A stretch of 64,000 nt of DNA. It comes from Synechococcus sp. CBW1002 (lineage in GTDB: Bacteria > Cyanobacteriota > Cyanobacteriia > PCC-6307 > Cyanobiaceae). The notes beneath the pieces were generated by a model. That model was not told where the DNA came from. It searched no databases and saw nothing but the letters and a program-made list of their open reading frames with translations. A program made the translations under genes and the position numbers. Location of the stretch: the NCBI RefSeq assembly GCF_015840915.1, contig NZ_CP060398.1:1364001-1428000 (forward strand), in the 5' to 3' direction. Below, piece by piece: positions 16,647 through 26,804 of this stretch (position 1 is the first letter of the stretch; the number at the start of each line of letters is the position of its first letter).

Positions 16647-17129
16647 TCAGGGGTCTGCCAATGCCCCCATGAGGCTGCCCATCTCCAGGGCCTGCAGGCC
16701 GTAGCTCCAGCCCAGGTTGCTCTTGATGCCCGCCCGCTCCAGGGCCTGCTGCAGGGTGTCGGTGGTGAGTACCCCGAAGATCACCGGCACTCCGGTGTCA
16801 CGGGCGACGCTGGCCACGCCCTTGCTCACTTCGGCCACCACCACATCGAAGTGGGGGGTGTCGCCGCGGATCACCGCCCCGAGGGTGACCACCACCTGAT
16901 AGCGACCACTGCCGGCAAGCCGCTGGGCGACCAGGGGAATCTCAAAACTGCCGGGGACCCAGGCCACGTCAAGCTGGGCGCTCGACTCGCCCACATCGAT
17001 GCCGTGGCGTGAGAGGCAATCCAGGCAGCCGCTGAGCAACTTACCGGTCACCAGATCGTTGAACCGCGCCACCACAACAGCGATGCGGAGGCTGGCAACG
17101 TCGGTGAAGCGACCTTCAAAAATGGCCAA
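16647..17129 (-). CDS. ribH: 6,7-dimethyl-8-ribityllumazine synthase (riboflavin synthase beta chain)
   Basis: The 160-residue protein is full length for RibH. It catalyses condensation of 5-amino-6-ribitylaminouracil with dihydroxybutanone phosphate, the penultimate step of riboflavin synthesis. Key stretches are [51 protein letters not shown] with the catalytic-region His, and [20 protein letters not shown]. It forms icosahedral or pentameric cytoplasmic assemblies in other bacteria. The ATG lies 5 bases after the psbZ stop on the same strand, so psbZ and ribH are co-transcribed. Function is certain on family grounds. Confidence 0.97.
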   Translation of the reverse strand: MAIFEGRFTDVASLRIAVVVARFNDLVTGKLLSGCLDCLSRHGIDVGESSAQLDVAWVPGSFEIPLVAQRLAGSGRYQVVVTLGAVIRGDTPHFDVVVAEVSKGVASVARDTGVPVIFGVLTTDTLQQALERAGIKSNLGWSYGLQALEMGSLMGALADP

Positions 17130-17134
17130 GGGGT

Positions 17135-17323
17135 TCAGACCACGAAATAGCTCATGCCCCAGTTGAGCAGCACCAGGGCCACCCAGGCGGCGCCGCCCAG
17201 CAGGATGATGCGATTGGAGCGGCCGCTGTCGTCGCTGCTGGCGTAGAGCACGGGCACCGCCACCACCAGCGCGAACGACATCACCACCAGGGCCAGAACG
17301 GTGAGGGTGTTGAGGATCTGCAT
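17135..17323 (-). CDS. psbZ: Photosystem II reaction centre protein Z
   Basis: I placed the start at ATG 17323, which gives 62 residues, the standard PsbZ length; a longer in-frame start exists at 17611 but adds low-complexity sequence. The protein has two hydrophobic helices (about residues 3-25 and 38-58), the loop [19 protein letters not shown], and the characteristic [10 protein letters not shown] end. PsbZ lies at the periphery of the PSII core and stabilises interactions with CP43 and other small subunits. The gene is followed 5 bases later by ribH. mutS is divergent on the other side, about 170 bases away. Confidence 0.95.
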   Translation of the reverse strand: MQILNTLTVLALVVMSFALVVAVPVLYASSDDSGRSNRIILLGGAAWVALVLLNWGMSYFVV

Positions 17324-17493
17324 GGGTGCGGCAACGGAGATGGCCGGCAGCGGCATGGGGTCGCCGGCGGTCAGTTTTGGGATTCTCACACGACGATTCC
17401 TGCCCCCGTCCCGGAGCTGGCAGGTTCCTTCACAAGTTGTCGGGAGCGGGCCGACCAGGCCCCTTACGATCAATCCTCGTTCGTCCTGCCAGC

Positions 17494-20343
17494 GTGGCCG
17501 CGGGAGCCGAGCAGCAGCTGTCGCTGGTGGACGATCTGGGGCTGCAGGGAGACCTGTTCGCCGCAGCTCCGGCCGCGCTGCCCAGCTCGGATCAGGCCCC
17601 AGTCGAGGCAAATCGCAGCGGTGATGAGGCGCCCCTGGACGACGCCCAGCTGGAGGCCGATGCCACGGCCCGGCCCCGCCGACGCCGGCCAGCCAGAGCG
17701 GCTGGCGGCCTGGACCTCGCGACCGGTGACGGCAACGGCAACGGAGGCGAGCTCAGTGGTCTGGACACGGAGCCCATTGGCTCCACCAGCGCAGCAACCC
17801 CTGACGGATCCTGTGCCGCAGCCGCTGCTCCGGCCGACGCTGAAGACCTGCCTGATCACGACCTGCCCCGCTGGCATCACCACAGCCTGGTGGATCCGGC
17901 CCAGCTGACGCCGGTGCTGCGCCACTACGTCGAACTCAAGGCGGCCCATCCCGAGCGGGTGCTGCTCTACCGCCTGGGTGATTTCTTCGAGTGTTTCTTC
18001 GAAGACGCGATCACCCTCTCGCGCCTGCTGGAGCTCACCCTCACCGGCAAGGAGGCCGGCAAGGCGATCGGGCGCGTCCCGATGGCGGGCCTGCCCCACC
18101 ATGCGGCTGAGCGCCACTGCAGCGAACTGGTGCGCCGCGGCCTCAGCGTCGCCCTCTGCGATCAGCTGGAGACCACCCCAGCCAAGGGGGCCCTGCTCAA
18201 GCGGGAGATCACCCGCGTGCTCACACCGGGCACGGTGCTGGACGAGGGCATGCTCAGCGCCCGCCGCAACAACTGGCTGGCGGCCGTGGTGCGGGAGGGC
18301 AACCACTGGGGACTGGCCGTAGCCGATGTGAGCACCGGCGAATTCCGGCTCACCGAGCGGCAGGGCACGGATCTGCTGCACCAGGAGCTGCTGCAGCAGG
18401 ACGCCGCCGAAGTGCTCTGGAGCGGAGAGCCCGAACCGGCCTGGTGCCCTGACGGCTTGCTGCTCACCAGCCAGCCCCGCACGCCGTTCGCGGCACCGGA
18501 GGCGCGGGCAAGGCTGCTGGCCCGCTTCCGCCTGGCCAGCCTCGATGGCCTGGGGCTGGCGGAGGCCCCCCTGGCCCTGCGCGCCGCCGGCGGACTGCTC
18601 GCCTATCTGGAGGGCACCGAGACCGGCCGGCTGGTGCCCCTGGACATGCCTCGGCTCTGGCATGCCGGCGACCAGCTGGTGCTCGACGCCCAGACCCGCC
18701 GCAACCTGGAGCTGACCCGCACCCAGCTGGGGGGCAGCCTGCAGGGCTCCCTGCTCTGGGCCCTGGATCGCTCCATGACCGCCATGGGGGGGCGCTGTCT
18801 GCGCCGCTGGATCGAGGCTCCCCTGGTGGATCGGGCCGCGATCAGCGCCCGTCAGGACGGCGTGGGCGAACTGGTGGCCAGCCGTTCGCTGCGCCTGAGT
18901 GTGCGGCGCCTGCTGCGGCCCATGGGTGATCTGGAGCGGCTGGCGGGCCGGGCCGGCGCCGGCACCGCCTCGGCCCGGGATCTGGTGGCCCTGGCCGACG
19001 GCCTGGAGCGGCTGCCCCTGCTGGCCGGTCTGCTCGCCCAGGCCAGCAGCCCCCCCCTGACGGCGCTGCAGCGCACCTGGCCGGAGCTGGTGGAGCTGGC
19101 CGCGGTGCTGCGCCACACCCTGGTGGACGATCCACCGCTGAGCCTCAGCGACGGCGGCCTGATCCACGACAGCGTCGATGCCCGCCTCGATGGCCTGCGC
19201 AACCAGCTCGACGACCAGGACACCTGGCTGGAACAGCAGGAAGCCCTGGAGCGCCGCGCCAGCGGCAACCCCAACCTGCGCCTGCAGTACCACCGCACCT
19301 TCGGCTACTTCCTCTCGGTCAGCCGCGCCAAGGCCGCCTCGGTGCCAACGCACTGGATCCGCCGCCAGACCCTGGCCAACGAAGAACGCTTCGTGACCCC
19401 CGAGCTCAAGGGCCGCGAAGGCCGCATCCTGCAGCTGCGGACCCGGGCCGCCCAGCGGGAGTACGAGCTGTTCTGCGCCCTGCGCGAGCAGGTGGGGGAG
19501 CGGGCCGCCGTGATCCGGGAGGCGGCGCGGCGGGTGGCCGAGCTCGATGTGATCGCCTCTCTGGCGGAGGTGGCGGCCACCGGTGGCTACTGCCGCCCTG
19601 AGATCGTCGAAGGGCGCGAGCTCTGGATCGACGCGGGTCGCCATCCGGTGGTGGAGCAGCTGCTGGTGGAGGAGCCCTTCACGGCCAACAGCCTGAGGCT
19701 GGGGTCTGCGCCGCACGCCGCCACCGTTCCGGATCTGCTGGTGCTCACCGGTCCGAATGCCAGCGGCAAGAGCTGCTATCTGCGCCAGAGCGGGTTGCTG
19801 CAGCTGATGGCCCAGATCGGCAGCTGGATTCCGGCCCGCAGTGCCCGCCTCGGCATTGCCGATCGGATCTTCACCCGCGTCGGCGCCGTCGACGACCTGG
19901 CCAGCGGCCAGTCCACCTTCATGGTGGAGATGGCCGAAACCGCCAACATCCTCCACCACGCCACCAGCCATTCCCTGGTGCTGCTCGATGAGATCGGCCG
20001 GGGCACCGCCACCTTCGATGGACTTTCGATCGCCTGGGCCGTGGCCGAGCACCTGGCCGAACGGATCGGTGCCCGCACGATCTTCGCCACCCATTACCAC
20101 GAGCTCAATGAGCTGGCCGATCTGCTGCCCAACGTGGCCAATGCCCAGGTGCTGGTGCAGGAAACCGGCGACGACCTGGTGTTCCTGCATCAGGTGGTGA
20201 CGGGCGGCGCCAGCCGCAGCTACGGCATCGAGGCGGCCCGCCTGGCCGGGGTGCCGCCGGTGGTGGTGCAGCGGGCCCGCCAGGTGCTCGATCGGATCGA
20301 GGCCAACAGCCACGTGGCGGTGGGGCTGGAGCCAGAGGCCTGA
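17494..20343 (+). CDS. mutS: DNA mismatch repair protein MutS with N-terminal extension
   Basis: From GTG 17494 the protein has 949 residues. Residues about 1-130 are an acidic, Ala/Arg-rich extension of no recognisable fold that contains QQLSLVDDL near its start, reminiscent of a beta-clamp-binding peptide. The MutS core then follows. [14 protein letters not shown] is the mismatch-recognition loop, with FFE in place of the usual FYE. The ATPase has Walker A GPNASGKS, Walker [17 protein letters not shown] and the FATHYHEL motif. The dimer region follows. An ATG at 17326 is in frame but overlaps the divergent psbZ start region, so it is less likely. Repair of replication errors in the cytoplasm is the expected role. 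Confidence 0.93.
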   Translation: MAAGAEQQLSLVDDLGLQGDLFAAAPAALPSSDQAPVEANRSGDEAPLDDAQLEADATARPRRRRPARAAGGLDLATGDGNGNGGELSGLDTEPIGSTSAATPDGSCAAAAAPADAEDLPDHDLPRWHHHSLVDPAQLTPVLRHYVELKAAHPERVLLYRLGDFFECFFEDAITLSRLLELTLTGKEAGKAIGRVPMAGLPHHAAERHCSELVRRGLSVALCDQLETTPAKGALLKREITRVLTPGTVLDEGMLSARRNNWLAAVVREGNHWGLAVADVSTGEFRLTERQGTDLLHQELLQQDAAEVLWSGEPEPAWCPDGLLLTSQPRTPFAAPEARARLLARFRLASLDGLGLAEAPLALRAAGGLLAYLEGTETGRLVPLDMPRLWHAGDQLVLDAQTRRNLELTRTQLGGSLQGSLLWALDRSMTAMGGRCLRRWIEAPLVDRAAISARQDGVGELVASRSLRLSVRRLLRPMGDLERLAGRAGAGTASARDLVALADGLERLPLLAGLLAQASSPPLTALQRTWPELVELAAVLRHTLVDDPPLSLSDGGLIHDSVDARLDGLRNQLDDQDTWLEQQEALERRASGNPNLRLQYHRTFGYFLSVSRAKAASVPTHWIRRQTLANEERFVTPELKGREGRILQLRTRAAQREYELFCALREQVGERAAVIREAARRVAELDVIASLAEVAATGGYCRPEIVEGRELWIDAGRHPVVEQLLVEEPFTANSLRLGSAPHAATVPDLLVLTGPNASGKSCYLRQSGLLQLMAQIGSWIPARSARLGIADRIFTRVGAVDDLASGQSTFMVEMAETANILHHATSHSLVLLDEIGRGTATFDGLSIAWAVAEHLAERIGARTIFATHYHELNELADLLPNVANAQVLVQETGDDLVFLHQVVTGGASRSYGIEAARLAGVPPVVVQRARQVLDRIEANSHVAVGLEPEA

Positions 20344-20373
20344 GCGACCAGGCTGACCCCCTCCCTTCGGCTC

Positions 20374-21132
20374 TCAGGCGTTCGCGGCCAGCCAGACGTG
20401 ACGCAGCAGGGCATTGGCAGCCGCGCCGACCAGACCGGCACCACCGCGGCTGCCCTCCAGGCGGATCTGGGCCAGACCGCTGCGGGCCAGGCGGCGCTTG
20501 CTCTCAAGCACCCCCACGAAGCCCACCGGCATGCCGATCACCAGGGCCGGTGCCACGCAGCCAGGCGCCATCGGGGCAGGCGCCACCTGCCCAGGTGCCA
20601 TCGGATCGTGAGCAGGAGATGGGCAGGTCAGATCGATCAGGCACTCCAGCGCGGTGGGGGCACTGCCGATCAGCACCACGGCACCGGGATGCTCCGCCAG
20701 GGCCCGCGCCATGCCCGCCGCCGCACGGGTACTGCCGGCCGGCGCCACCGCCGGAGCCCAGGCCAGCACGCTATGGACCGGGTTGGCGAAGGTGCGCCGC
20801 GCCATCGGCGTCACCGCCGCCGCGGCCATGGCCGTATCCGTGAGGATCGCCGTTCCGGCCGACAGGGCCGCCAGGCCCGCTTCGCAGGCCCCCGTGCTGA
20901 AGCGCAGCAGGGGCGCCAGCGCCGGATCGCCGCTGCTGTGCACCAGCCGTTCGAGCACCTCCTGCTCCACGCCGCGGAAACCCGTCTCCCCCAACCAGGC
21001 GTGGATGCGGCGCAGGCTTTCGGTGAAGATCGGATGGTCGAAACCGGCCGCCGCGCCAGGGCTGCCCTCCGCTTCCCTTTCGTTTCCCCTGTCGTTCTCC
21101 AGCCCCTGCCGCTCCATCCGGCCGCGCCGCAC
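20374..21132 (-). CDS. cobH: Precorrin-8X methylmutase
   Basis: The 252-residue product matches CobH/CbiC, which moves a methyl group from C-11 to C-12 of the corrin ring in cobamide synthesis. Family stretches are HPIFTESLRRIHAWL, LERLVHSSGDPAL, AGTAILTDTAMAAAAV, SAPTALECLIDL and VIGMPVGFVGVLESK. The His of LVHSSGD is at the position of the catalytic His. Start ATG 21132 is the longest; ATG 21117 is equally possible and leaves more room for promoters. Between ECLIDL and VIGMP is an inserted low-complexity repeat (MAPGQVAPAPMAPGCVAPAL) not expected in the family. The gene is divergent from holA with 2 bases between the longest starts. Confidence 0.92.
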   Translation of the reverse strand: MRRGRMERQGLENDRGNEREAEGSPGAAAGFDHPIFTESLRRIHAWLGETGFRGVEQEVLERLVHSSGDPALAPLLRFSTGACEAGLAALSAGTAILTDTAMAAAAVTPMARRTFANPVHSVLAWAPAVAPAGSTRAAAGMARALAEHPGAVVLIGSAPTALECLIDLTCPSPAHDPMAPGQVAPAPMAPGCVAPALVIGMPVGFVGVLESKRRLARSGLAQIRLEGSRGGAGLVGAAANALLRHVWLAANA

Positions 21133-21134
21133 CG

Positions 21135-22157
21135 ATGCCGATCCATCTCTACTGGGGCGACGATGAAGCCGCCCGCCAGCGGGCCGTGGAGGCCCTGGTG
21201 ACTGAGCTGGTGGATCCGGCCTGGGCTTCGATCAACCTCAGCCGCCTCGATGGCAACGACTCCGGCCAGGCCGCCCGGGCCCTGGAAGACGCACGCACCC
21301 CGCCCTTCGGCAGCGGAGCGCGGCTGGTGGTGCTGCAGCGCAGCCCCTTCACCAGCCAGTGTCCGGCGGAGCTGGCGGCCCAGATGGAGGCCTGCCTGGA
21401 GCTGGTTCCCGAGACCTGCCACCTGCTGCTGGTGAGCAGCAACAAACCCGACGCCCGCCTGCGCCTCACCAAGGCCCTCAAGGCGGTGGCCCGGGAACGG
21501 AGCTTCACCCTGCCGGCCGCCTGGGACGGGGCCGGCCAGCTGGATCTGGTGACCCGCACGGCCCACGAACTCGGCCTGAGCCTGGAGCCGGGCGCCGCCG
21601 AGGCCCTGTGCGAGGCGATCGGCAGCGACAGCGCCCGGCTGGCCAGTGAGCTGGAAAAGCTGGCGCTCTATGCCGGTGCCGCCCCGGGATCCTCAGCGGC
21701 GACACCCACAGCCCGCCCAATCAACGTCGCCGCGGTGCAGGCCCTGATCGGCAGCCATGCCACCACCAGCCTGGCCGTGGGCGACGCCCTGCTGGCGGGG
21801 CGTCCCGCCGACGCCATCGCCCTGGTGGACAACCTGCTGGAGGTGAACGAACCCGCTCTGCGGATCGTGGCGGCACTGACCAGTCAGATCCGGGGCTGGC
21901 TGTGGGTGAGCCTGCTGGACAAAACGGGCGAGACCGACGTGGCGACCATCGCCAAGGCCGCCGGCATCGGCAACCCCAAGCGGATCTACGTGATGCGCAA
22001 ACAGCTCCGCGGCCGCGGCCCGGGGCCGCTGCTGAAGCTGCTCAGCCAGCTGCTGGAGGTGGAGGCCGCCCTGAAGCGGGGCGCAACGCCGGGCGATGCC
22101 TTCCGCGACGGCTTCCTGCTCGCCGGGGGCATCGCCCTTGACCATGCGGGCCGATAA
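21135..22157 (+). CDS. holA: DNA polymerase III subunit delta
   Basis: The 340-residue protein is the clamp-loader wrench subunit. Recognisable parts are the N-terminal HLYWGDDEAARQRAVEALVT, a FGSGARLVVLQRSPF stretch, a LEKLALYAG region and the C-terminal helical collar (ALRIVAALTSQIRGWLWVSL and NPKRIYVMRKQLRGRG). HolA binds the sliding clamp and opens it for loading on primed DNA. It starts directly beside cobH and is followed 30 bases later by lysC on the same strand. As is usual for delta, no ATP-binding motif is present. Confidence 0.92.
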   Translation: MPIHLYWGDDEAARQRAVEALVTELVDPAWASINLSRLDGNDSGQAARALEDARTPPFGSGARLVVLQRSPFTSQCPAELAAQMEACLELVPETCHLLLVSSNKPDARLRLTKALKAVARERSFTLPAAWDGAGQLDLVTRTAHELGLSLEPGAAEALCEAIGSDSARLASELEKLALYAGAAPGSSAATPTARPINVAAVQALIGSHATTSLAVGDALLAGRPADAIALVDNLLEVNEPALRIVAALTSQIRGWLWVSLLDKTGETDVATIAKAAGIGNPKRIYVMRKQLRGRGPGPLLKLLSQLLEVEAALKRGATPGDAFRDGFLLAGGIALDHAGR

Positions 22158-22187
22158 TCGCCCGTTCCCGCCGCGTCCGACTCGCCG

Positions 22188-24002
22188 ATGGCCCTGCTCG
22201 TCCAGAAGTTCGGGGGCACCTCGGTGGCCGACGTGGAGCGGATCCGGGCCGTGGCCCGGCGGGTGGCAGCCTGCCGCGAGGAGGGCCACGACCTGGTGGT
22301 GGTGGTCTCGGCGATGGGCCACACCACCGACGAACTGACCAGCCTTGCCCGGGCCATCAGCAGCGATCCGCCCCAGCGCGAGATGGACATGCTGCTGTCC
22401 ACAGGCGAACAGGTCTCGATCGCCCTGCTCTCGATGGCTCTGCACGCCGAAGGGGTGCCGGCCGTCTCCATGACCGGCACCCAGGCGGGGATCATCACCG
22501 AGTCCTCCCACGGGCGGGCCCGCATCCTCGAGATCCGCACCGAGCGGCTGCAGCGGCTGCTGGCCGATGGCCAGGTGGTGGTGGTGGCCGGCTTCCAGGG
22601 CACCAGCAGCGGCCGGGCCGGCACCCCCGAGATCACCACCCTGGGCCGGGGCGGCTCCGATACCTCGGCCGTGGCCCTGGCCGCCGCCCTCGGGGCCGCC
22701 GCCTGCGAGATCTACACCGATGTCCCCGGGGTGCTCACCACCGATCCCCGCAAGGTGGCCGACGCCCAGCTGATGGACACGGTCACCTGCGACGAGATGC
22801 TGGAGCTGGCCAGCCTCGGCGCGGCGGTGCTGCATCCGCGGGCGGTGGAGATCGCCCGCAACTACGGCATGCCCCTGGTGGTCCGCTCCAGCTGGAGCGA
22901 CGCCCCCGGCACCCGCCTGACCAGCGGCGCCCCCCGGTCGATCGGCAGCGAAGGCCTGGAGCTGGGCAAGCCGGTGGACGCGGCGGAGCTGCAGGTCGAT
23001 CAGGCCGTGCTGGCCCTGGCCCATGTGCCCGACTGCCCCGGCGTGGCCGCCCAGCTGTTCGAGGCGCTGGGGGCCGCGGGGCTGAACGTCGATCTGATCG
23101 TGCAGGCCACCCACGAGGGCGCCAGCAACGACATCGCCTTCACCCTGCACCAATCCGAGATGGAGGCGGCCCGCGCGGTCTGTGAGCAGGTGCTGGCGGC
23201 CATGGGAGCCGGGGCGGCCCTGCTCAGCGCCGAAGGCGGCATGGCCAAGCTCAGCATCGCCGGGGCCGGCATCATGGGTCGCCCCGGGGTGGCCGCCCGC
23301 CTGTTCGACACCCTCGCCCGCGACGGCATCAACCTGCGGCTGATCGCCACCAGCGAGGTGAAGGTGAGCTGCCTGGTGGAGGGTCCCCAGGGCAGCAAGG
23401 CGCTGCGGTCTGCGGCCCAGGCCTTTGAGCTGGGCGAGCAACAGCTGCGCCACGATCCGCCGCCCTGCCATCTGGGCGATCCGGCCGTCCGTGGCGTGGC
23501 CCTCGATCGCGATCAGGCCCAGGTGGCGGTGCGGCAGGTGCCGGACCGGCCCGGCACCGCCGCCGCGATCTGCCGCGCCTTGGCCGACAACGGCATCAGC
23601 CTCGACGCCATCGTGCAGTCGGAGCGCACCCACGGCAGCCCCGGCCACCTCAGCCGCGACATGAGCTTCATCCTCCGCAAGGGTGACCTGGTCCAGGCGG
23701 AACGGGCCCTGGCGCAGCTGCTGAAGCAATGGCCCGGCACCCGCTTCGAGGAAGGTCCGGCGATCGCCCGGGTGAGTGCGGTGGGTGCGGGCATGCCCTG
23801 CACCGCCGGCACCGCCGCCCGCATGTTCCGCAGCCTGGCCGATGCCGGCATCAACATCGAGCTGATCGCCACCAGCGAAATCCGCACCAGTTGCGTGGTG
23901 GCGGAGGCCGATGGCGTGGCGGCCCTGCGGGTGGTCCATGGCGCCTTCGGCCTGGGCGGCGGCGTGCAGCACCGGGCCGAAGGCAGTGAAGCCCCGGCCT
24001 GA
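22188..24002 (+). CDS. lysC: Aspartate kinase with four ACT domains
   Basis: The 604-residue enzyme phosphorylates aspartate, the first step to lysine, threonine and methionine. The kinase domain starts with [17 protein letters not shown] and contains [14 protein letters not shown] and the [18 protein letters not shown] region. The C-terminal half carries four ACT regulatory domains in two pairs, a length and layout characteristic of cyanobacteria (others have about 400-450 residues and two ACT domains). Repeated [20 protein letters not shown]-type stretches mark them. It is likely feedback-regulated by lysine and/or threonine. The gene follows holA by 30 bases and converges on a small membrane-protein gene. 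Confidence 0.96.
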   Translation: MALLVQKFGGTSVADVERIRAVARRVAACREEGHDLVVVVSAMGHTTDELTSLARAISSDPPQREMDMLLSTGEQVSIALLSMALHAEGVPAVSMTGTQAGIITESSHGRARILEIRTERLQRLLADGQVVVVAGFQGTSSGRAGTPEITTLGRGGSDTSAVALAAALGAAACEIYTDVPGVLTTDPRKVADAQLMDTVTCDEMLELASLGAAVLHPRAVEIARNYGMPLVVRSSWSDAPGTRLTSGAPRSIGSEGLELGKPVDAAELQVDQAVLALAHVPDCPGVAAQLFEALGAAGLNVDLIVQATHEGASNDIAFTLHQSEMEAARAVCEQVLAAMGAGAALLSAEGGMAKLSIAGAGIMGRPGVAARLFDTLARDGINLRLIATSEVKVSCLVEGPQGSKALRSAAQAFELGEQQLRHDPPPCHLGDPAVRGVALDRDQAQVAVRQVPDRPGTAAAICRALADNGISLDAIVQSERTHGSPGHLSRDMSFILRKGDLVQAERALAQLLKQWPGTRFEEGPAIARVSAVGAGMPCTAGTAARMFRSLADAGINIELIATSEIRTSCVVAEADGVAALRVVHGAFGLGGGVQHRAEGSEAPA

Positions 24003-24008
24003 GCGGCC

Positions 24009-24215
24009 TCAGCGCTGCACCAGAAACGGCAACGCGATCAGCAGCAGCCCCACGATCAGCTGGGGCAGCACGCCGGGCAGGAAAAAGGGCACGATCATCA
24101 GCAGGATGCCGCTCACCAGAGGGACCAGCGCATCCTGCTTACGGCCATACAGCACGTAGGCCATGCCCACGAATCCGAGCATGAGGCTGAGCATCAGCTC
24201 GGCGGGGCTTGGCAT
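24009..24215 (-). CDS. Small membrane protein of unknown function
   Basis: The 68-residue product has two hydrophobic segments (about residues 4-22 and 33-63) separated by the basic/polar YGRKQDALVP loop, so it is probably an inner- or thylakoid-membrane hairpin. The ATG overlaps the uvrB stop by one base (TGATG), which indicates translational coupling to uvrB. I do not recognise a functional family. Because it depends on uvrB for expression, a DNA-damage-linked role is conceivable, but the link may be only positional. It ends 6 bases from the convergent lysC. Confidence 0.75.
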   Translation of the reverse strand: MPSPAELMLSLMLGFVGMAYVLYGRKQDALVPLVSGILLMIVPFFLPGVLPQLIVGLLLIALPFLVQR

Positions 24216-26218
24216 CAGGCCCTGCCCACCAGCTTCTGGCGCAGCTGCTTGATCCGATCGCGGAGATTGGCGGCCTCCTCGAACTCGAGGTTCTTGGCCG
24301 CCGCCTTCATCTTGTCCTCCAGCTGGGTGATCAGTTCCGGGAGCGATTCCAGCGGCACCGCATTGTTCTCAGCCTGCTCAGTCGCCTCTTCAAGCTGTTC
24401 ATCACTCAACCGGCGGGAGACCTCCAGGAAGGCGAGGATGGCATTGCCAGCCCGCTTTCCAGCCGGGGTGGGGGTGATGCCGTTGGCCGCGTTGTAGGCC
24501 TGCTGGATGGCGCGGCGGCGCTCGGTTTCTGAGATCGCCTTCTCCATGCTCTCGGTGAGGTTGTCGGCATAGAGCAGTGCCACCCCTTCCACATGGCGGG
24601 CCGCCCGCCCGATCGTCTGGATCAAGGAGCGTTCGGCCCGCAGGAAGCCTTCCTTGTCGGCATCGAGAATCGCCACCAGCGACACCTCCGGCAGATCGAG
24701 GCCTTCGCGCAGCAGGTTCACCCCCACCAGCACGTCGTACACCCCGTTGCGCAGGTCCTGGATGATCTCAATCCGCTCGATCGAGTGAATCTCGGAGTGC
24801 AGATAGCGCACCCGCACGCCGTTCTCGGCCAGGTAGTCGCTGAGGTCTTCCGCCATCCGCTTGGTGAGGGTGGTGATCAGCACCCGCTCCTGCTTCTCGG
24901 CCCGGACGCGGATTTCTCCCAGCAGGTCGTCCACCTGCCCCTCGGTGGGACGCACCTCCACGATCGGGTCGAGCACGCCGGTGGGGCGAATCACCTGCTG
25001 CACCACCTGATCCTGGCTCTGGGCCAGCTCCCAGCTGCCTGGTGTGGCACTCACGAAGATCGTCTGCTGAGCCTTCTGCCAGAACTCCTCCCCCTTGAGC
25101 GGGCGGTTGTCGGCGGCGCTGGGCAGGCGGAACCCATGCTCGATCAACACACTCTTGCGGCTCTGATCGCCGTTGTACATGGCCTGCAGCTGGGAGCAGG
25201 TGACGTGACTTTCGTCCACCACCAGCAGCCAGTCGTCCGGGAAGTAATCGATCAGGCACTCCGGCGGCGTGCCGGCCGGCCGGCCGGCCAGGTGACGGGC
25301 GTAGTTCTCGACGCCGTTGCAGTAGCCCACCTGCTCCAGCATCTCCAGATCGTAGGTGGTGCGCTGCTCGAGGCGCTGGGCCTCCAGCAAGCGGCCCTGG
25401 CTGTTGAGCAGGTCAAGTCGCTGGCGCAGCTCGGCGCGGATCTCGCCAATGGCTTCGACCAGGCGCTCCTTCGGCGTCACGAAGTGCTTGGCCGGATAGA
25501 TGTTGATGGTTTCAAGACTCTGAAGAATCTCGCCGGTGGTGGGATCGACGTAGCGGATCGCCTCCACTTCATCGCCGAACAGCTCCACCCGCACCAGGCG
25601 ATCTTCATAGGCGGGGCCGATCTCCAGAACATCGCCGCGCACACGGAAGCGACCGCGGGAGATCTCCAGATCGTTGCGGGAGTATTGATTGTTGACCAGC
25701 TCCCGCAGCGACGCGCGGAGATTGAGCGTGTCGCCCACCTGAAACTTCACCGCCGCCTTGAGGTACTCCGATGGAATGCCCAGGCCGTAGATGCAGCTGA
25801 TCGAGGCCACCACGATCACATCGCGGCGCTCGAACAAGGAGCGGGTGGCCGAGTGGCGCAGCATGTCGATCTCCTCGTTGATCGACGCCGTTTTGGCGAT
25901 GTAGGTATCGCTGACCGGCACGTAGGCCTCTGGCTGGTAGTAGTCGTAATAGGAGATGAAGTATTCGACGGCGTTCTTCGGGAAAAATTCGCGCAGTTCA
26001 TTGCAGAGCTGCGCCGCCAGAGTCTTGTTGTGGGCCAGCACCAGGGCAGGCCGCCCGGTGCGGGCGATCACATTGGCGATCGTGAAGGTCTTGCCGGTGC
26101 CGGTGGCTCCCAGCAGGGTCTGATAACGCTCACCACCTTCAACCCCGCCCACGAGGGCCTCGATGGCGGTGGGCTGGTCGCCCTTGGGCTCGTAGGGAGC
26201 GTGCAGCTGAAAGGCCAT
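24215..26218 (-). CDS. uvrB: UvrABC system protein B
   Basis: The 667-residue protein is full length. It is the damage-verifying helicase of nucleotide excision repair, loaded by UvrA and partner of UvrC. Walker A is [16 protein letters not shown] near residue 37. The beta-hairpin region [18 protein letters not shown] follows. Helicase motifs include [20 protein letters not shown], then [13 protein letters not shown] (motif VI). A C-terminal UVR domain ([20 protein letters not shown]) contacts UvrC. The gene is preceded by a membrane-protein gene 60 bases away and ends in a TGATG overlap with the 68-residue membrane-protein gene. Confidence 0.97.
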   Translation of the reverse strand: MAFQLHAPYEPKGDQPTAIEALVGGVEGGERYQTLLGATGTGKTFTIANVIARTGRPALVLAHNKTLAAQLCNELREFFPKNAVEYFISYYDYYQPEAYVPVSDTYIAKTASINEEIDMLRHSATRSLFERRDVIVVASISCIYGLGIPSEYLKAAVKFQVGDTLNLRASLRELVNNQYSRNDLEISRGRFRVRGDVLEIGPAYEDRLVRVELFGDEVEAIRYVDPTTGEILQSLETINIYPAKHFVTPKERLVEAIGEIRAELRQRLDLLNSQGRLLEAQRLEQRTTYDLEMLEQVGYCNGVENYARHLAGRPAGTPPECLIDYFPDDWLLVVDESHVTCSQLQAMYNGDQSRKSVLIEHGFRLPSAADNRPLKGEEFWQKAQQTIFVSATPGSWELAQSQDQVVQQVIRPTGVLDPIVEVRPTEGQVDDLLGEIRVRAEKQERVLITTLTKRMAEDLSDYLAENGVRVRYLHSEIHSIERIEIIQDLRNGVYDVLVGVNLLREGLDLPEVSLVAILDADKEGFLRAERSLIQTIGRAARHVEGVALLYADNLTESMEKAISETERRRAIQQAYNAANGITPTPAGKRAGNAILAFLEVSRRLSDEQLEEATEQAENNAVPLESLPELITQLEDKMKAAAKNLEFEEAANLRDRIKQLRQKLVGRA

Positions 26219-26278
26219 CGGGCCATTCTCACGGTTGTGGCCGATCAGTGCTGCCCGCCCGGCTACGGGTTGCCGGCC

Positions 26279-26665
26279 TCAGCCCCGCTCCAGACCGAAC
26301 ACCCTCAGAACCGCGCCGGTGAGCAACGTGTAGACCAACGCTCCCAGCACGGCACTGACCAGGCCGTTGCGCAGCCGGAACTCCGGGATCAGAGAGGCCG
26401 CCAGGGCAAACAGCGCCACGGTGATCAGGCCGTCGAACAGCCAGCTGATCGGCGCGATCAGCCCGCCCAGGCTGGTGATCACCCAGAGGGGTGCCAGCAG
26501 CAACTTCAGCAGCGGCGCCAGCAGCGCCCCCAGCAGGCTGATCACGATCACAGCCAGCACCGCCGCGCCGAAGCTCTGCATCTCCACCCCCAGGGGCAAC
26601 TGGGCAACGATCAGCAGCACCACGGCCCGGATCGGCCACTGCAACAGCCAGGCCAGTGAACCCAT
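26279..26665 (-). CDS. Phage_holin_4_2-type small membrane protein
   Basis: The 128-residue product is almost wholly hydrophobic with about four predicted membrane helices. The pattern of LLLAPLWVITSLGGLIAPIS in the middle and a short charged tail (FGLERG) is typical of the Phage_holin_4_2 (YvlD-like) family, which is common in bacterial chromosomes and not evidence of a prophage. The function is not established; membrane-stress roles are proposed for relatives. It lies upstream of uvrB on the same strand, 60 bases away, with a short basic terminus that sets the topology. Confidence 0.75.
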   Translation of the reverse strand: MGSLAWLLQWPIRAVVLLIVAQLPLGVEMQSFGAAVLAVIVISLLGALLAPLLKLLLAPLWVITSLGGLIAPISWLFDGLITVALFALAASLIPEFRLRNGLVSAVLGALVYTLLTGAVLRVFGLERG

Positions 26666-26722
26666 CGATCCTTCGACGCAGGGAATGCCATGAGGCTAAA
26701 CAAGGCCCCAGCAAGGCGCTAG

Positions 26723-26747
26723 GCAAGCTGCTGGCACAGCAGCTTGC
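26723..26747 (-). terminator. Perfect 11-bp hairpin downstream of the DUF561 gene
   Basis: GCAAGCTGCTG (26723-26733) pairs with CAGCAGCTTGC (26737-26747) across a 3-base loop (GCA). It is placed 58 bases after the DUF561 stop on the minus strand. It lacks a clear T-run, so it is a likely but unproven terminator. Confidence 0.45.
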
Positions 26748-26790
26748 GCCAGCCAAACAGTCGGCGCCAGCCAAACAGCCGGCGCCTGAC
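26743..26790. repeat. Short direct repeats of a GCGCCAGCCAAACAG unit
   Basis: The unit GCGCCAGCCAAACAG occurs at about 26746-26760 and again at about 26764-26778, with a decayed third copy (GGCGCCTGACAG) after it. The repeat is noncoding between the holin-like and DUF561 genes. Confidence 0.7.
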
Positions 26791-26804
26791 AGGGTGCCTG
26801 CGAT

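Noticed and set aside
26279-26665. Prophage signal from the holin-like protein
   Set aside because: Phage_holin_4_2 proteins are common chromosomal membrane proteins; no phage genes adjoin.
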